Positions 1 through 5,379 of a stretch of 5,589 bases of DNA are shown here, one piece after another. The stretch's first letter is position 1, and every line of letters begins with the position of its first letter. The notes under the pieces are model-generated. The model was not told where the DNA came from. It saw nothing but the letters and a program-made list of their open reading frames with translations, and searched no databases. The DNA is taken from the NCBI GenBank assembly GCA_900554495.1, contig USHR01000120.1, positions 1 through 5,589 on the forward strand, given 5' to 3'. The DNA is from an uncultured Collinsella sp. (GTDB lineage: Bacteria; Actinomycetota; Coriobacteriia; Coriobacteriales; Coriobacteriaceae). A program made the position numbers and the translations under genes.

Positions 1-886
1 CCACGACCAGGTTGGCGACATACACGATGGAGGTCAGGGTCTGCGTCATGTAGTTGACGAACGCCATGACCTGGCCCTGCGTAAGCTCACCCACGTTGAC
101 CTGAATGCCGCCCACCCACAGGATGGCGCACACGCCCAGGTTCATCACCAAAAACGTGACGGGGTTAAGGACCGACGAGAGCTTACCCACCGCGATGGCA
201 ACATGCGCCTGGTCGTCGGCCGCACGAGCAAAACGCTCGCGCTCGTGGTCTTCGCGCACAAACGCGCGGACCACGCGGGCACCCGAAAGCCCCTCGCGGC
301 AAATAAGCGCGATGCGATCGAGCTTTGCCTGCAGCTGCCTGTAATACGGGATGCAGCGCGCCATGACAAACCAAAACACCAGGCCGATGGCGGGCGTGCA
401 AATCAAAAAGATCATGCCGAGCTTAAGGTCGATGGCAAGGGCCGCGACCATGGAGCCCACCGCCAGGAAAGGCCAGCGGATGAGCATACGCACGCCCAGC
501 GCCACGGCGAGCTGCACCTGGTTGACGTCGTTGGTAATGCGCGTGATGAGCGACGGCGTGCCAAAGCGATCGAGCTCAGCATAGCTCAGCTTGTTGATGT
601 GCTGGTAGAGCGCACCGCGAATGTCGGTGCCCATGCCCTGCGAGGTCAGCGCCGCCATCTTTTGGCAGACGAGCGTAAACGAGATGCCGATCACGGCCAT
701 GGCGGCAAGTACCATGCCGTAGTGGACGACAGCGTTCACATTGTGTGCGCCGATGCCCTTATCGATCATCTGGGCAATCACGAGCGGCGTAAGCAGGTCA
801 AAGATCACTTCGATCAGCTTGCACGCAGGGCCAATCACCATATACCGGCGAAACTTACCGCCAAAACGCCTGAGCAGCTCAATCAT
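1..886 (-). CDS. ABC exporter half-transporter, permease domain (5' part only)
   Basis: This is the N-terminal 295 residues of a type I (exporter-fold) ABC transporter of the kind that fuses a transmembrane domain to a C-terminal ATPase. It runs off the left edge, so Walker A, the signature motif and Walker B cannot be seen. The hydrophobic segments lie near residues 15-40, 54-76, 138-158, 160-178 and 241-265. The cytoplasmic loop at 88-125 has the family pattern of a coupling helix ending in ITNDVNQVQ. Residues 198-213 read EGLSGARVVRAFVRED, the conserved loop before TM5 in multidrug/peptide exporters. The start is ATG at 886, with GGGAG at 896-900 nine bases upstream. Such proteins often work as heterodimers encoded by adjacent genes, so a partner may follow beyond the left edge (inference). 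The substrate cannot be predicted. Confidence 0.9.
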   Translation of the reverse strand, partial: MIELLRRFGGKFRRYMVIGPACKLIEVIFDLLTPLVIAQMIDKGIGAHNVNAVVHYGMVLAAMAVIGISFTLVCQKMAALTSQGMGTDIRGALYQHINKLSYAELDRFGTPSLITRITNDVNQVQLAVALGVRMLIRWPFLAVGSMVAALAIDLKLGMIFLICTPAIGLVFWFVMARCIPYYRQLQAKLDRIALICREGLSGARVVRAFVREDHERERFARAADDQAHVAIAVGKLSSVLNPVTFLVMNLGVCAILWVGGIQVNVGELTQGQVMAFVNYMTQTLTSIVYVANLVV

Positions 887-930
887 AAAAAGGCGCTCCC
901 TATCATCATCTCTATTCAATCTGATTCATG

Positions 931-959
931 ATAGTACGGCGAACCCTGGGGATGCGTAA
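931..959 (-). promoter_or_regulatory. Possible promoter of the ABC transporter gene
   Basis: On the minus strand TACTAT (931-936) could be a -10 box, with TTACGC (954-959) as a poor -35 box at 17-bp spacing. It lies about 45 bp upstream of the ABC transporter start codon. The -35 match is weak, so the call rests on position and spacing. Confidence 0.3.
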
Positions 960-1106
960 GCAACTCGTTACAGATGTAAGGGCAACGGTCACTAGCGCCC
1001 AAGGCACGTAGCAGCCAATGTTTTGGCAACGCCAGCGAGCGCCACTAAGCACGGGATTGAATTGTTCAGCTAAACGCGCCTTTACGGGTGTTTTTTTGGA
1101 CGACGG
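937..1106. other. Intergenic stretch without a recognised gene
   Basis: No ORF here shows family-like sequence on either strand. The only structure of note is a bulged hairpin (about 1072-1093) running into a T7 tract at 1091-1097, which on the plus strand resembles an intrinsic terminator but has no visible gene before it. Short words such as CCAA-TGTT-TTGG can form small stems but match nothing I recognise. Confidence 0.5.
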
Positions 1107-1201
1107 GGCCCGGCCGGCGACGAGGTATTTGGTAGTCGAGCGATCCCGCAGGCGCAGCCGAGGACCAGCGAGACACCAAATACCTCGTCGCCGGCCGGGC
1201 C
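1107..1201. repeat. Perfect 27-bp inverted repeat (IR1)
   Basis: The arms at 1107-1133 and 1175-1201 are exact reverse complements over 27 bp, separated by a 41-bp loop. The outer part of each arm is very GC-rich and includes CGGCCGGCGACGAGG. RNA from either strand would fold into a very stable hairpin. It lies 13 bp beyond the ffs terminator in the direction of ffs transcription. It carries no adjoining T-run in that direction. It may be a backup terminator, a dispersed palindromic repeat or a non-autonomous element; the sequence alone does not decide. Confidence 0.9.
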
Positions 1202-1214
1202 ATGCCACGGCACC

Positions 1215-1232
1215 AAAAAGCGCCCGTGCGCT
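1215..1232 (-). terminator. Intrinsic terminator of ffs
   Basis: On the minus strand the sequence reads AGCGC-ACGG-GCGCT followed by TTTTT, a compact 5-bp GC-rich stem with a four-base loop and a U-tract. It directly follows, and slightly overlaps, the 3' arm of the SRP RNA closing helix, as expected for a terminator that ends this short RNA. Confidence 0.65.
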
Positions 1233-1330
1233 CGATGGATTCGGATGCCCGACAGAGGCTCCTTATGGCTGCTTCCTTCCGGACCTGACCAGATTCGGAA
1301 CATGTCGTCATCCGAACCCATCGAGCGCGC
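1226..1330 (-). ncRNA. ffs: 4.5S / small bacterial signal recognition particle RNA
   Basis: This is the RNA core of the signal recognition particle, which with Ffh targets nascent membrane and secreted proteins to FtsY and the translocon. On the minus strand the universally conserved domain IV reads GGTCAGG directly followed by TCCGGAAGGAAGCAGCC (1267-1290), with the GGAA tetraloop and the asymmetric internal loop that binds the Ffh M domain. The ends close in a long helix: 1309-1327 pairs with 1229-1247 over 19 bp, with one G-U pair. About 105 nt fits the short hairpin-type SRP RNA that lacks an Alu domain. Exact ends are inferred from the helix. A promoter lies just upstream and a terminator overlaps the 3' end, so it is transcribed alone. 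It is on the same strand as, and downstream of, tadA. Confidence 0.96.
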
Positions 1331-1344
1331 TAGGCGCTCGATAT

Positions 1345-1373
1345 ATATTACCCGCTCCCGCCCGATGGGGCAA
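1345..1373 (-). promoter_or_regulatory. Promoter of ffs
   Basis: On the minus strand TTGCCC (1368-1373) and TAATAT (1345-1350) are separated by exactly 17 bp, giving a good sigma-70-type promoter. Transcription would start near 1338, a few bases before the closing helix of the SRP RNA. The AT-rich block stands out in a GC-rich region. Confidence 0.65.
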
Positions 1374-1389
1374 GGTAGCTAATTTGGAA

Positions 1390-1445
1390 CGGGGCTTTTT
1401 TGACTACTCGGGCAATTGGATCAGCAAGTAGTCAAAATAGCCCCG
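1390..1445. repeat. 18-bp inverted repeat with one mismatch (IR2)
   Basis: The arms at 1390-1407 and 1428-1445 (CGGGGCTTTTTTGACTAC and its near-complement) match at 17 of 18 positions and enclose a 20-bp loop. It lies upstream of the ffs promoter. The loop ends in ATCAGCAAG (1420-1428, its last base the first of the right arm), which recurs inside IR3. T- and A-rich segments sit within the arms rather than after them, so it is not a canonical terminator. Confidence 0.85.
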
Positions 1446-1482
1446 CCCCAAAAAGACTGGTCTGACGCTGTGCCACGAAAAG

Positions 1483-1619
1483 GGCCGATCTACTACGTTT
1501 AAGCCGCAGGGGTCAACCATAGCCGGCTTTTTCGAAAATCAGCAAGCCGTCTACCTGCTGTTTTGTTTTCGCATATTCCGGGATGGTCGAGGGTGCTCGG
1601 CTAAACGTAGTAGATGGCC
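1483..1619. repeat. Long bulged inverted repeat (IR3)
   Basis: The left arm 1483-1506 and right arm 1598-1619 pair over about 22 bp, apart from single-base bulges at 1487 and at one of 1501-1502. The core is ATCTACTACGTTTA against TAAACGTAGTAGAT. The 91-bp interior contains ATCAGCAAG at 1538-1546, shared with IR2, and minor stems such as CAGCA...TGCTG. A 36-codon minus-strand frame runs through most of it (1513-1623). The organisation suggests a small repeat element rather than a simple terminator. Confidence 0.8.
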
Positions 1620-1678
1620 GCATTTCATGGCGGACGGTCCGGCCCAAGGCCCAAGGCGGCCAGCCTCGGATAACCATT

Positions 1679-1757
1679 CTCGATGTTGCGGTAGAATAGT
1701 TCCTACTTTTGCTGTCTGGGCCGCCAAACAGGAACTATTTCACCGCAACTTATCGAG
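1679..1757. repeat. Long imperfect inverted repeat after tadA-glxK (IR4)
   Basis: The left arm 1679-1704 and right arm 1730-1757 pair as CTCGAT, GTTGCGGT and AATAGTTCCT blocks, interrupted by a 2-base insertion and two mismatches, around a 25-bp loop. It begins about 10 bp after the stop codon of the fusion gene, so it probably ends or stabilises that transcript. There is no clear U-tract after the second arm, so intrinsic termination of the usual type is doubtful. Confidence 0.8.
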
Positions 1758-1767
1758 GGGATGGGTT

Positions 1768-3549
1768 TTAGAGGCGGGCGAGGTCGTAGGATCGAGCGGC
1801 CGCTTCGCCGGCACAGATGAGGTTGGTTGTGGCTTCTTGCGGATCGATTGCCTGCTCCAGGTCCATGGGCCTGCGGCAGATCGGCAAAACCAGGTCGACG
1901 CCCTGCCCATACACCGCATCCAGGTTGTCGGCACGACTGCCCACGACGGCAACAACCGGCTTGCCATAGCGCTTCGCGCGACGGGCCACGCCCACCGGCG
2001 CCTTGCCGGCAGCAGACTGCTCGTCCATGTTGCCCTCGCCCGTTATGACCAGGTCGACATCGCGCACGCGCTCGTCAAACCCCACGAGGTCGAGCACCGT
2101 CTCCACGCCCGAGCATAGCTCCGCGCCGAGTGCCAACAGCGCTGCTCCCAGGCCGCCGGCGGCACCTGCGCCGGGCACGCCGAGCACCGAGCCAAATGTC
2201 CGTGCGCCCTCGGGTGTGCGCAACAACCCCTGGGCTCGAGCTTCGGCAATCGCAGCGTCGAGCAGGCGCCCGTAGCCGACCATCCAGCTGTCGCACCTGC
2301 TCAGCGCCTCGGCGTCACCCGTCGGCAAGCCTTTCTGCCCGCCGAACACCGCCAATGCGCCCCGACGCCCCACGAGCGGATTCTCGACATCCGAAAGCAC
2401 AACGATACGAGCATCATCCAAAGCCTGCAGCGCCGGCGCCAAATCAACGCTCGCTACCCGCTCAATGCCGGCAAGACCGGGGGCGACATCGCAGCCCTGA
2501 TCATCGACCACACGCGCGCCCAGCGCCTGCAGCATGCCGGCGCCACCGTCGTTGGTGGCGCTGCCGCCCAGTCCTATATATAGAGTCCTCGCCCCCGCGC
2601 GAACCGCACGAAGCATGAGCTCGCCCACGCCATAGGTCGAAGCCGCAAGCGCCGCCGATTCCGTGCAGGGCGAATACCCAATACCCGCCGCCTCGGCCAT
2701 CTCAATTACAGCCGACTCGCGCTCGGCATCCACAAGCATCCGTGCAGACACGCGGTCGCCCAAGGGGCCTGCAGCCTCGCAGGTCGAGAGCTCACCACCG
2801 CATGCGGCGATGGCATCGAGCGTTCCCTCGCCACCATCTGCCAGCGGCAATGCGCGCACCTCGGCATCGGGCCACACACGGCGCACACCTTCGGCAACCG
2901 CCGCCTCCGCCTGTGCACTCGACACACTGCCTTTAAAGGAGTCGATCGCCAGCAGCACACGGCGGGGCCGGCGCTGAACGGAGCCAAAGTTGAGCGTCTC
3001 GCCAGCGAGATCCCCAACACCCGCAAGCGCCTCGGCATGAGCGGTATGCGCCTCAAGATCGGCCCCACAGCCGCAGACAGCACCATCGGTGCTACGCAGC
3101 CCACTAAAATAGCCGCTCAACACCGCGCGGCACTCGTCCGCCAGCACACCGGCATTAACGTTAAACCGATGATTCAGGCGCGAATCGGCATTCAGGTCGT
3201 ATAGCGACCCCAGAGCGCCCGCTTTAGCATCGGCCGCGCCGTACACGCAGCGCCCCACGCGCGCGTTCACCATAAGCCCCGCGCACATGCAGCAGGGCTC
3301 GAGCGTCACGTAGACCGTACAATCGGAAAGGCGCCATCGTCCAAGCGACCGAGCGGCGGCGCATAGGGCCGCAAACTCGGCATGCGCCGAAGGATCCTGG
3401 TCGAGCTCGCGGCGATTATGCGCCCTCGCGACGATCTCACCCGCGCGCACCACTACGGCACCGATCGGCACCTCGCCCACCGCCGCGGCGGCGCGCGCCT
3501 CGGCCAGCGCCTCGCGCATGAACTTCTCGTCGATTTCGGTGCTCGTCAT
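1768..3549 (-). CDS. Fusion protein: tRNA adenosine(34) deaminase (TadA) + glycerate kinase
   Basis: One 593-residue frame joins two enzymes. Residues 1-152 form a complete TadA, which deaminates A34 of tRNA-Arg(ACG) to inosine. EVPIGAVVV is at 26-34, the zinc/proton-shuttle HAE at 56-58 and EPCCMCAG at 84-91, with C86 and C89 as the other zinc ligands; GALGSLYDLN and the C-terminal NH...GVL..EC follow. Residues 153-195 form a linker. Residues 196-593 form a full-length type II glycerate 2-kinase (glycerate + ATP to 2-phosphoglycerate): AIDSFKGS at 201-208, PLADGGEGT at 235-243, GLGGSATNDGGAG at 326-338, FGGQKG at 402-407, GAGAAGGLGA at 460-469 and ITGEGNMD at 502-509. The start is ATG 3549, preceded by AGGGAAGG; an in-frame ATG at 3600 lacks such a site and abuts the tRNA. 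A GTG at 2958 (V198) has no Shine-Dalgarno sequence, so separate kinase translation is unlikely. The domain calls are firm; cooperation between the activities is unproven. Confidence 0.93.
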   Translation of the reverse strand: MTSTEIDEKFMREALAEARAAAAVGEVPIGAVVVRAGEIVARAHNRRELDQDPSAHAEFAALCAAARSLGRWRLSDCTVYVTLEPCCMCAGLMVNARVGRCVYGAADAKAGALGSLYDLNADSRLNHRFNVNAGVLADECRAVLSGYFSGLRSTDGAVCGCGADLEAHTAHAEALAGVGDLAGETLNFGSVQRRPRRVLLAIDSFKGSVSSAQAEAAVAEGVRRVWPDAEVRALPLADGGEGTLDAIAACGGELSTCEAAGPLGDRVSARMLVDAERESAVIEMAEAAGIGYSPCTESAALAASTYGVGELMLRAVRAGARTLYIGLGGSATNDGGAGMLQALGARVVDDQGCDVAPGLAGIERVASVDLAPALQALDDARIVVLSDVENPLVGRRGALAVFGGQKGLPTGDAEALSRCDSWMVGYGRLLDAAIAEARAQGLLRTPEGARTFGSVLGVPGAGAAGGLGAALLALGAELCSGVETVLDLVGFDERVRDVDLVITGEGNMDEQSAAGKAPVGVARRAKRYGKPVVAVVGSRADNLDAVYGQGVDLVLPICRRPMDLEQAIDPQEATTNLICAGEAAARSYDLARL

Positions 3550-3584
3550 CGTTCGCCTTCCCTGTTGCAAATTCAAAACGATGC

Positions 3585-3590
3585 TATCAT
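3585..3590 (+). promoter_or_regulatory. Likely -10 box of the tRNA-Ser gene
   Basis: TATCAT lies 10 bp before the first base of the tRNA, so transcription would begin just upstream of the mature 5' end. No -35 box at ideal spacing is evident; TTGCAA at 3565-3570 is only 14 bp away. The short space between the tRNA and tadA means their divergent promoters must overlap, and the opposite strand here reads TAATGAT, a possible -10 for tadA. Confidence 0.4.
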
Positions 3591-3600
3591 TACGTCTCAC

Positions 3601-3690
3601 GGAGAGATGGCAGAGCGGTTGAATGCGGCGGTCTTGAAAACCGTTGAGCGCGAGAGCGTTCCGGGGGTTCGAATCCCCCTCTCTCCGCCA
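3601..3690 (+). tRNA. tRNA-Ser (anticodon UGA)
   Basis: The acceptor stem GGAGAGA (3601-3607) pairs with TCTCTCC (3680-3686), followed by discriminator G and encoded CCA (3688-3690). The anticodon arm CGGT-CTTGAAA-ACCG gives anticodon TGA at 3635-3637, which reads UCN serine codons. The long variable arm and the discriminator G fit a class II serine tRNA. The T arm is GGGGG-TTCGAAT-CCCCC. At 90 nt the length is normal for tRNA-Ser. It is divergent from tadA and convergent with tetR, whose stop codon begins only 3 nt after the CCA. Confidence 0.98.
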
Positions 3691-3693
3691 CTC

Positions 3694-4278
3694 TTAGTGA
3701 CTCACCGGCGTCATGGTCCGCTCGAACAGTGCATCGACCACGTCGGCGATTTCGGATCGGCGCTCTAGTACGTGGCCCGATTCCCACCACATGGTAAAGA
3801 GCCGAATAATGCCGCCGGCGACAAACTCAGACGTTGTCTCGAGCGATACAGGCGCGAGCGCGTCCTCGTCAAGCGCGCTCATCACGCGCCCGCGTATGGA
3901 GCGCGCGATGCGGTCGCAAATCATGCTGGTCAGCATACCCGACATACTGCTCGCCAAAATGTTATCCATGAGCTGCTCATGCGCCAGAATCAGATCCATG
4001 GCATCGGCGAACACTTCGTGGCGAAGCGCGCGCACGTCCTCGGCGCCCTCCGCGCCATCCGCACCGGCCCGCTTTTGCGGCAGGCCCGACATGAGTTCAT
4101 CGATATAGAAGGCAAAGTAATCGTTTTTGTCGTGGAAGTGTTTGTAGAACGTCGTCCGACGAATCATGGCGCGGTCGCACAGCATGGCAACCGTTACGTC
4201 CTCAAACCGATGCTCTTCGAGCAGCTCAGTAAAGGCCTCGAACAGGGCCCGATAGGTTTTCTTGATGCGAAGGTCCAT
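3694..4278 (-). CDS. TetR/AcrR-family transcriptional regulator
   Basis: A 194-residue DNA-binding regulator of normal TetR length. The N-terminal helix RIKKTYRALFEAFTELL (4-20) leads into the helix-turn-helix at about 28-48, ending in the family hallmark TTFYKHFHDK (42-51). An AGADGAEGAED low-complexity linker (71-81) precedes a helical C-terminal domain with FVAGGIIRLFTMWWESG (152-168), resembling the TetR_C domains of DhaS-like regulators. The ligand is unknown. ATG 4278 was chosen because AGGAGG (4288-4293) lies nine bases upstream; an in-frame ATG at 4314 lacks this. It is divergent from lemA across 212 bp and could regulate itself, lemA or distant genes; the sequence does not show which. 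Its 3' end is 3 nt from the tRNA. Confidence 0.92.
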   Translation of the reverse strand: MDLRIKKTYRALFEAFTELLEEHRFEDVTVAMLCDRAMIRRTTFYKHFHDKNDYFAFYIDELMSGLPQKRAGADGAEGAEDVRALRHEVFADAMDLILAHEQLMDNILASSMSGMLTSMICDRIARSIRGRVMSALDEDALAPVSLETTSEFVAGGIIRLFTMWWESGHVLERRSEIADVVDALFERTMTPVSH

Positions 4279-4400
4279 ACATATCGCCCTCCTCAAGGAA
4301 AAGACAGCACTCACTAATCTGTCGCATATCTTACACCTGTATCGCCCACCCCCTGGAGAATGGCCTCACCTTGGTGGAAACATAACGCTTACCGGAAAGT

Positions 4401-4429
4401 TCGGCACGGCAAAACGTTGCGGGTATACT
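4401..4429 (+). promoter_or_regulatory. Promoter of lemA
   Basis: TATACT (4424-4429) is a near-consensus -10 box. TCGGCA (4401-4406) is a moderate -35 box at 17-bp spacing. Transcription would start near 4436, giving a leader of about 55 nt before the lemA start codon. An 8-bp inverted repeat, ATAACGCT (4382-4389) and AGCGTTAT (4433-4440), brackets this promoter and could be an operator or chance. Confidence 0.6.
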
Positions 4430-4490
4430 AGTAGCGTTATACCAACGGCAGCTGGCGCATGCCGCCGCGGCCATTCGAAACGGAGACATC

Positions 4491-5042
4491 ATGCTTCCCG
4501 TCATCATCGGCATCGTTGTTGTCATTGTGATTGTCTGCGCCATCGCCGGCATCTACAACAACATGGTCACCAAGCGTAACCGCATCGATAACGCCTGGCA
4601 GAACATCGATACGCAGCTGCAGCGCCGCAACGACCTCATCCCCAACCTGGTCGAGACCGTCAAGGGCTACGCCAAACACGAGCAGGACACGCTTGCCGCC
4701 GTGGTCAACGCGCGCAACGCCGCCGTGAGCGCCACCACGCCCGAAGCCAAGATGGAAGCCGACAACGTGCTGACCGGCGCCCTGCGCCAGCTCTTCGCCG
4801 TGGCCGAGGCTTACCCCGATCTTAAGGCGAACACCAACTTTACGCAGCTCCAAGCCACGCTCGAAGACACCGAGAACAAGGTGAGCTACGCGCGTCAGAG
4901 CTACAACGACTGCGTGCTTAGCTACAACAACGCCATCCAGACCTTCCCGGCCGTCATCTTTGCCGGCATCTTCCAGTTTAAGGAGCGCCAGGGCTTCGAG
5001 GCCGCCGAAGCTGCCCGCCAGGCGCCGACCGTCAAGTTCTAA
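4491..5042 (+). CDS. lemA: LemA family membrane protein
   Basis: A 183-residue protein of the LemA family, a widespread bacterial family of unsettled function with a single N-terminal membrane segment and a helical soluble domain. The membrane helix is at about 3-22 with almost no N-terminal tail. The signature follows: YNNMVTKRNRIDNAW (22-36), then IDTQLQRRNDLIPNL (39-53) and VETVKGYAKHE (54-64). The C-terminal part has YNNAIQTFPAVIFAGIF (145-161) and FKE (163-165), also typical. The length is normal. ATG 4491 is preceded by GGAGA (4482-4486), slightly close at four bases. The gene has its own promoter and a strong terminator 36 bp after its stop, so it appears monocistronic, without the TPM-domain or HtpX-type neighbours often seen with lemA. 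Confidence 0.95.
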   Translation: MLPVIIGIVVVIVIVCAIAGIYNNMVTKRNRIDNAWQNIDTQLQRRNDLIPNLVETVKGYAKHEQDTLAAVVNARNAAVSATTPEAKMEADNVLTGALRQLFAVAEAYPDLKANTNFTQLQATLEDTENKVSYARQSYNDCVLSYNNAIQTFPAVIFAGIFQFKERQGFEAAEAARQAPTVKF

Positions 5043-5078
5043 CAGATCCGCAGTGTATCCTTAATCGGGTATATGCAT

Positions 5079-5124
5079 AAACCGCCTCGTCGAATGCATA
5101 CTTCGACGGGGCGGTTTCCTTTGT
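5079..5124 (+). terminator. Intrinsic terminator of lemA
   Basis: The arms AAACCGCCTCGTCGAA (5079-5094) and TTCGACGGGGCGGTTT (5102-5117) pair over 16 bp with one G-U, around a 7-base loop, and are followed by CCTTTGTT. The stem is very strong and the U-tract is modest. It may also act in the other direction because A-residues flank its left arm. Confidence 0.85.
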
Positions 5125-5148
5125 TGCGAAGGTCCCCCTCTAAGCACC

Positions 5149-5350
5149 GTGCATTTTTAGGAGTTTTCAACATAACCAAGGGCTTCGGGCGCCACGATAA
5201 ATGCCAAAGACCGCGAATATCCCCGCAAATCAAACGCTGTCAGCCCATAACCCCGCCCATCATTCGTAGAAAACATCGAGAAATCCCGATTTTTTCGCCC
5301 GAGGTCAGTATGCAGGGGCCTTCGATTGCAGAATACTCGCAAAAATGCAC
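5149..5350. mobile_element. Putative 202-bp element with terminal inverted repeats
   Basis: The ends 5149-5170 and 5329-5350 are imperfect inverted repeats: GTGCATTTTT is identical at both termini, and 17 of 22 positions match overall. The interior is less GC-rich than the neighbouring genes. On the minus strand one 61-codon frame (5157-5342) has a protein-like tail and another short frame begins at the terminal GTG (5350). No transposase is present and no clear target-site duplication is visible. It could be a miniature inverted-repeat element, a decayed gene or a dispersed intergenic repeat; copy number would decide. Confidence 0.4.
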
Positions 5351-5379
5351 GTCGCCATCACCCCCACATGGCGCGAACC

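Noticed and set aside
203..931. A 242-codon plus-strand ORF opposite the ABC transporter
   Set aside because: It is antisense to a frame with clear ABC exporter motifs, and its His/Arg/Ala-rich translation is typical of a GC-rich shadow frame.
1107..1757. CRISPR array
   Set aside because: The repeats here are inverted pairs of four unrelated sequences, not regularly spaced direct repeats.
1627..2118. A 163-codon plus-strand ORF
   Set aside because: It spans the IR4 hairpin and the antisense of the glycerate kinase C-terminus, and shows no family motifs.
2956..2958. GTG at codon 198 as an independent start for glycerate kinase
   Set aside because: It falls at the right place for the kinase N-terminus, but the preceding bases are pyrimidine- and GC-rich with no Shine-Dalgarno sequence, so separate translation is not supported.
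3549..3600. Upstream in-frame ATG at 3600 for the fusion gene
   Set aside because: It would add 17 residues unlike any TadA N-terminus, abuts the tRNA 5' end and lacks a ribosome binding site. ATG 3549 has AGGGAAGG at good spacing and gives a normal TadA N-terminus.
4276..4314. Upstream ATG at 4314 for tetR
   Set aside because: The AGGAGG at 4288-4293 lies inside this extension and is well placed for ATG 4278, which also gives the usual short TetR N-terminus.
5275..5296. Plus-strand terminator ATCG...CGAT followed by six Ts
   Set aside because: The stem is only 4 bp with an A-C mismatch inside, and no plus-strand gene precedes it beyond lemA, which already has a terminator.
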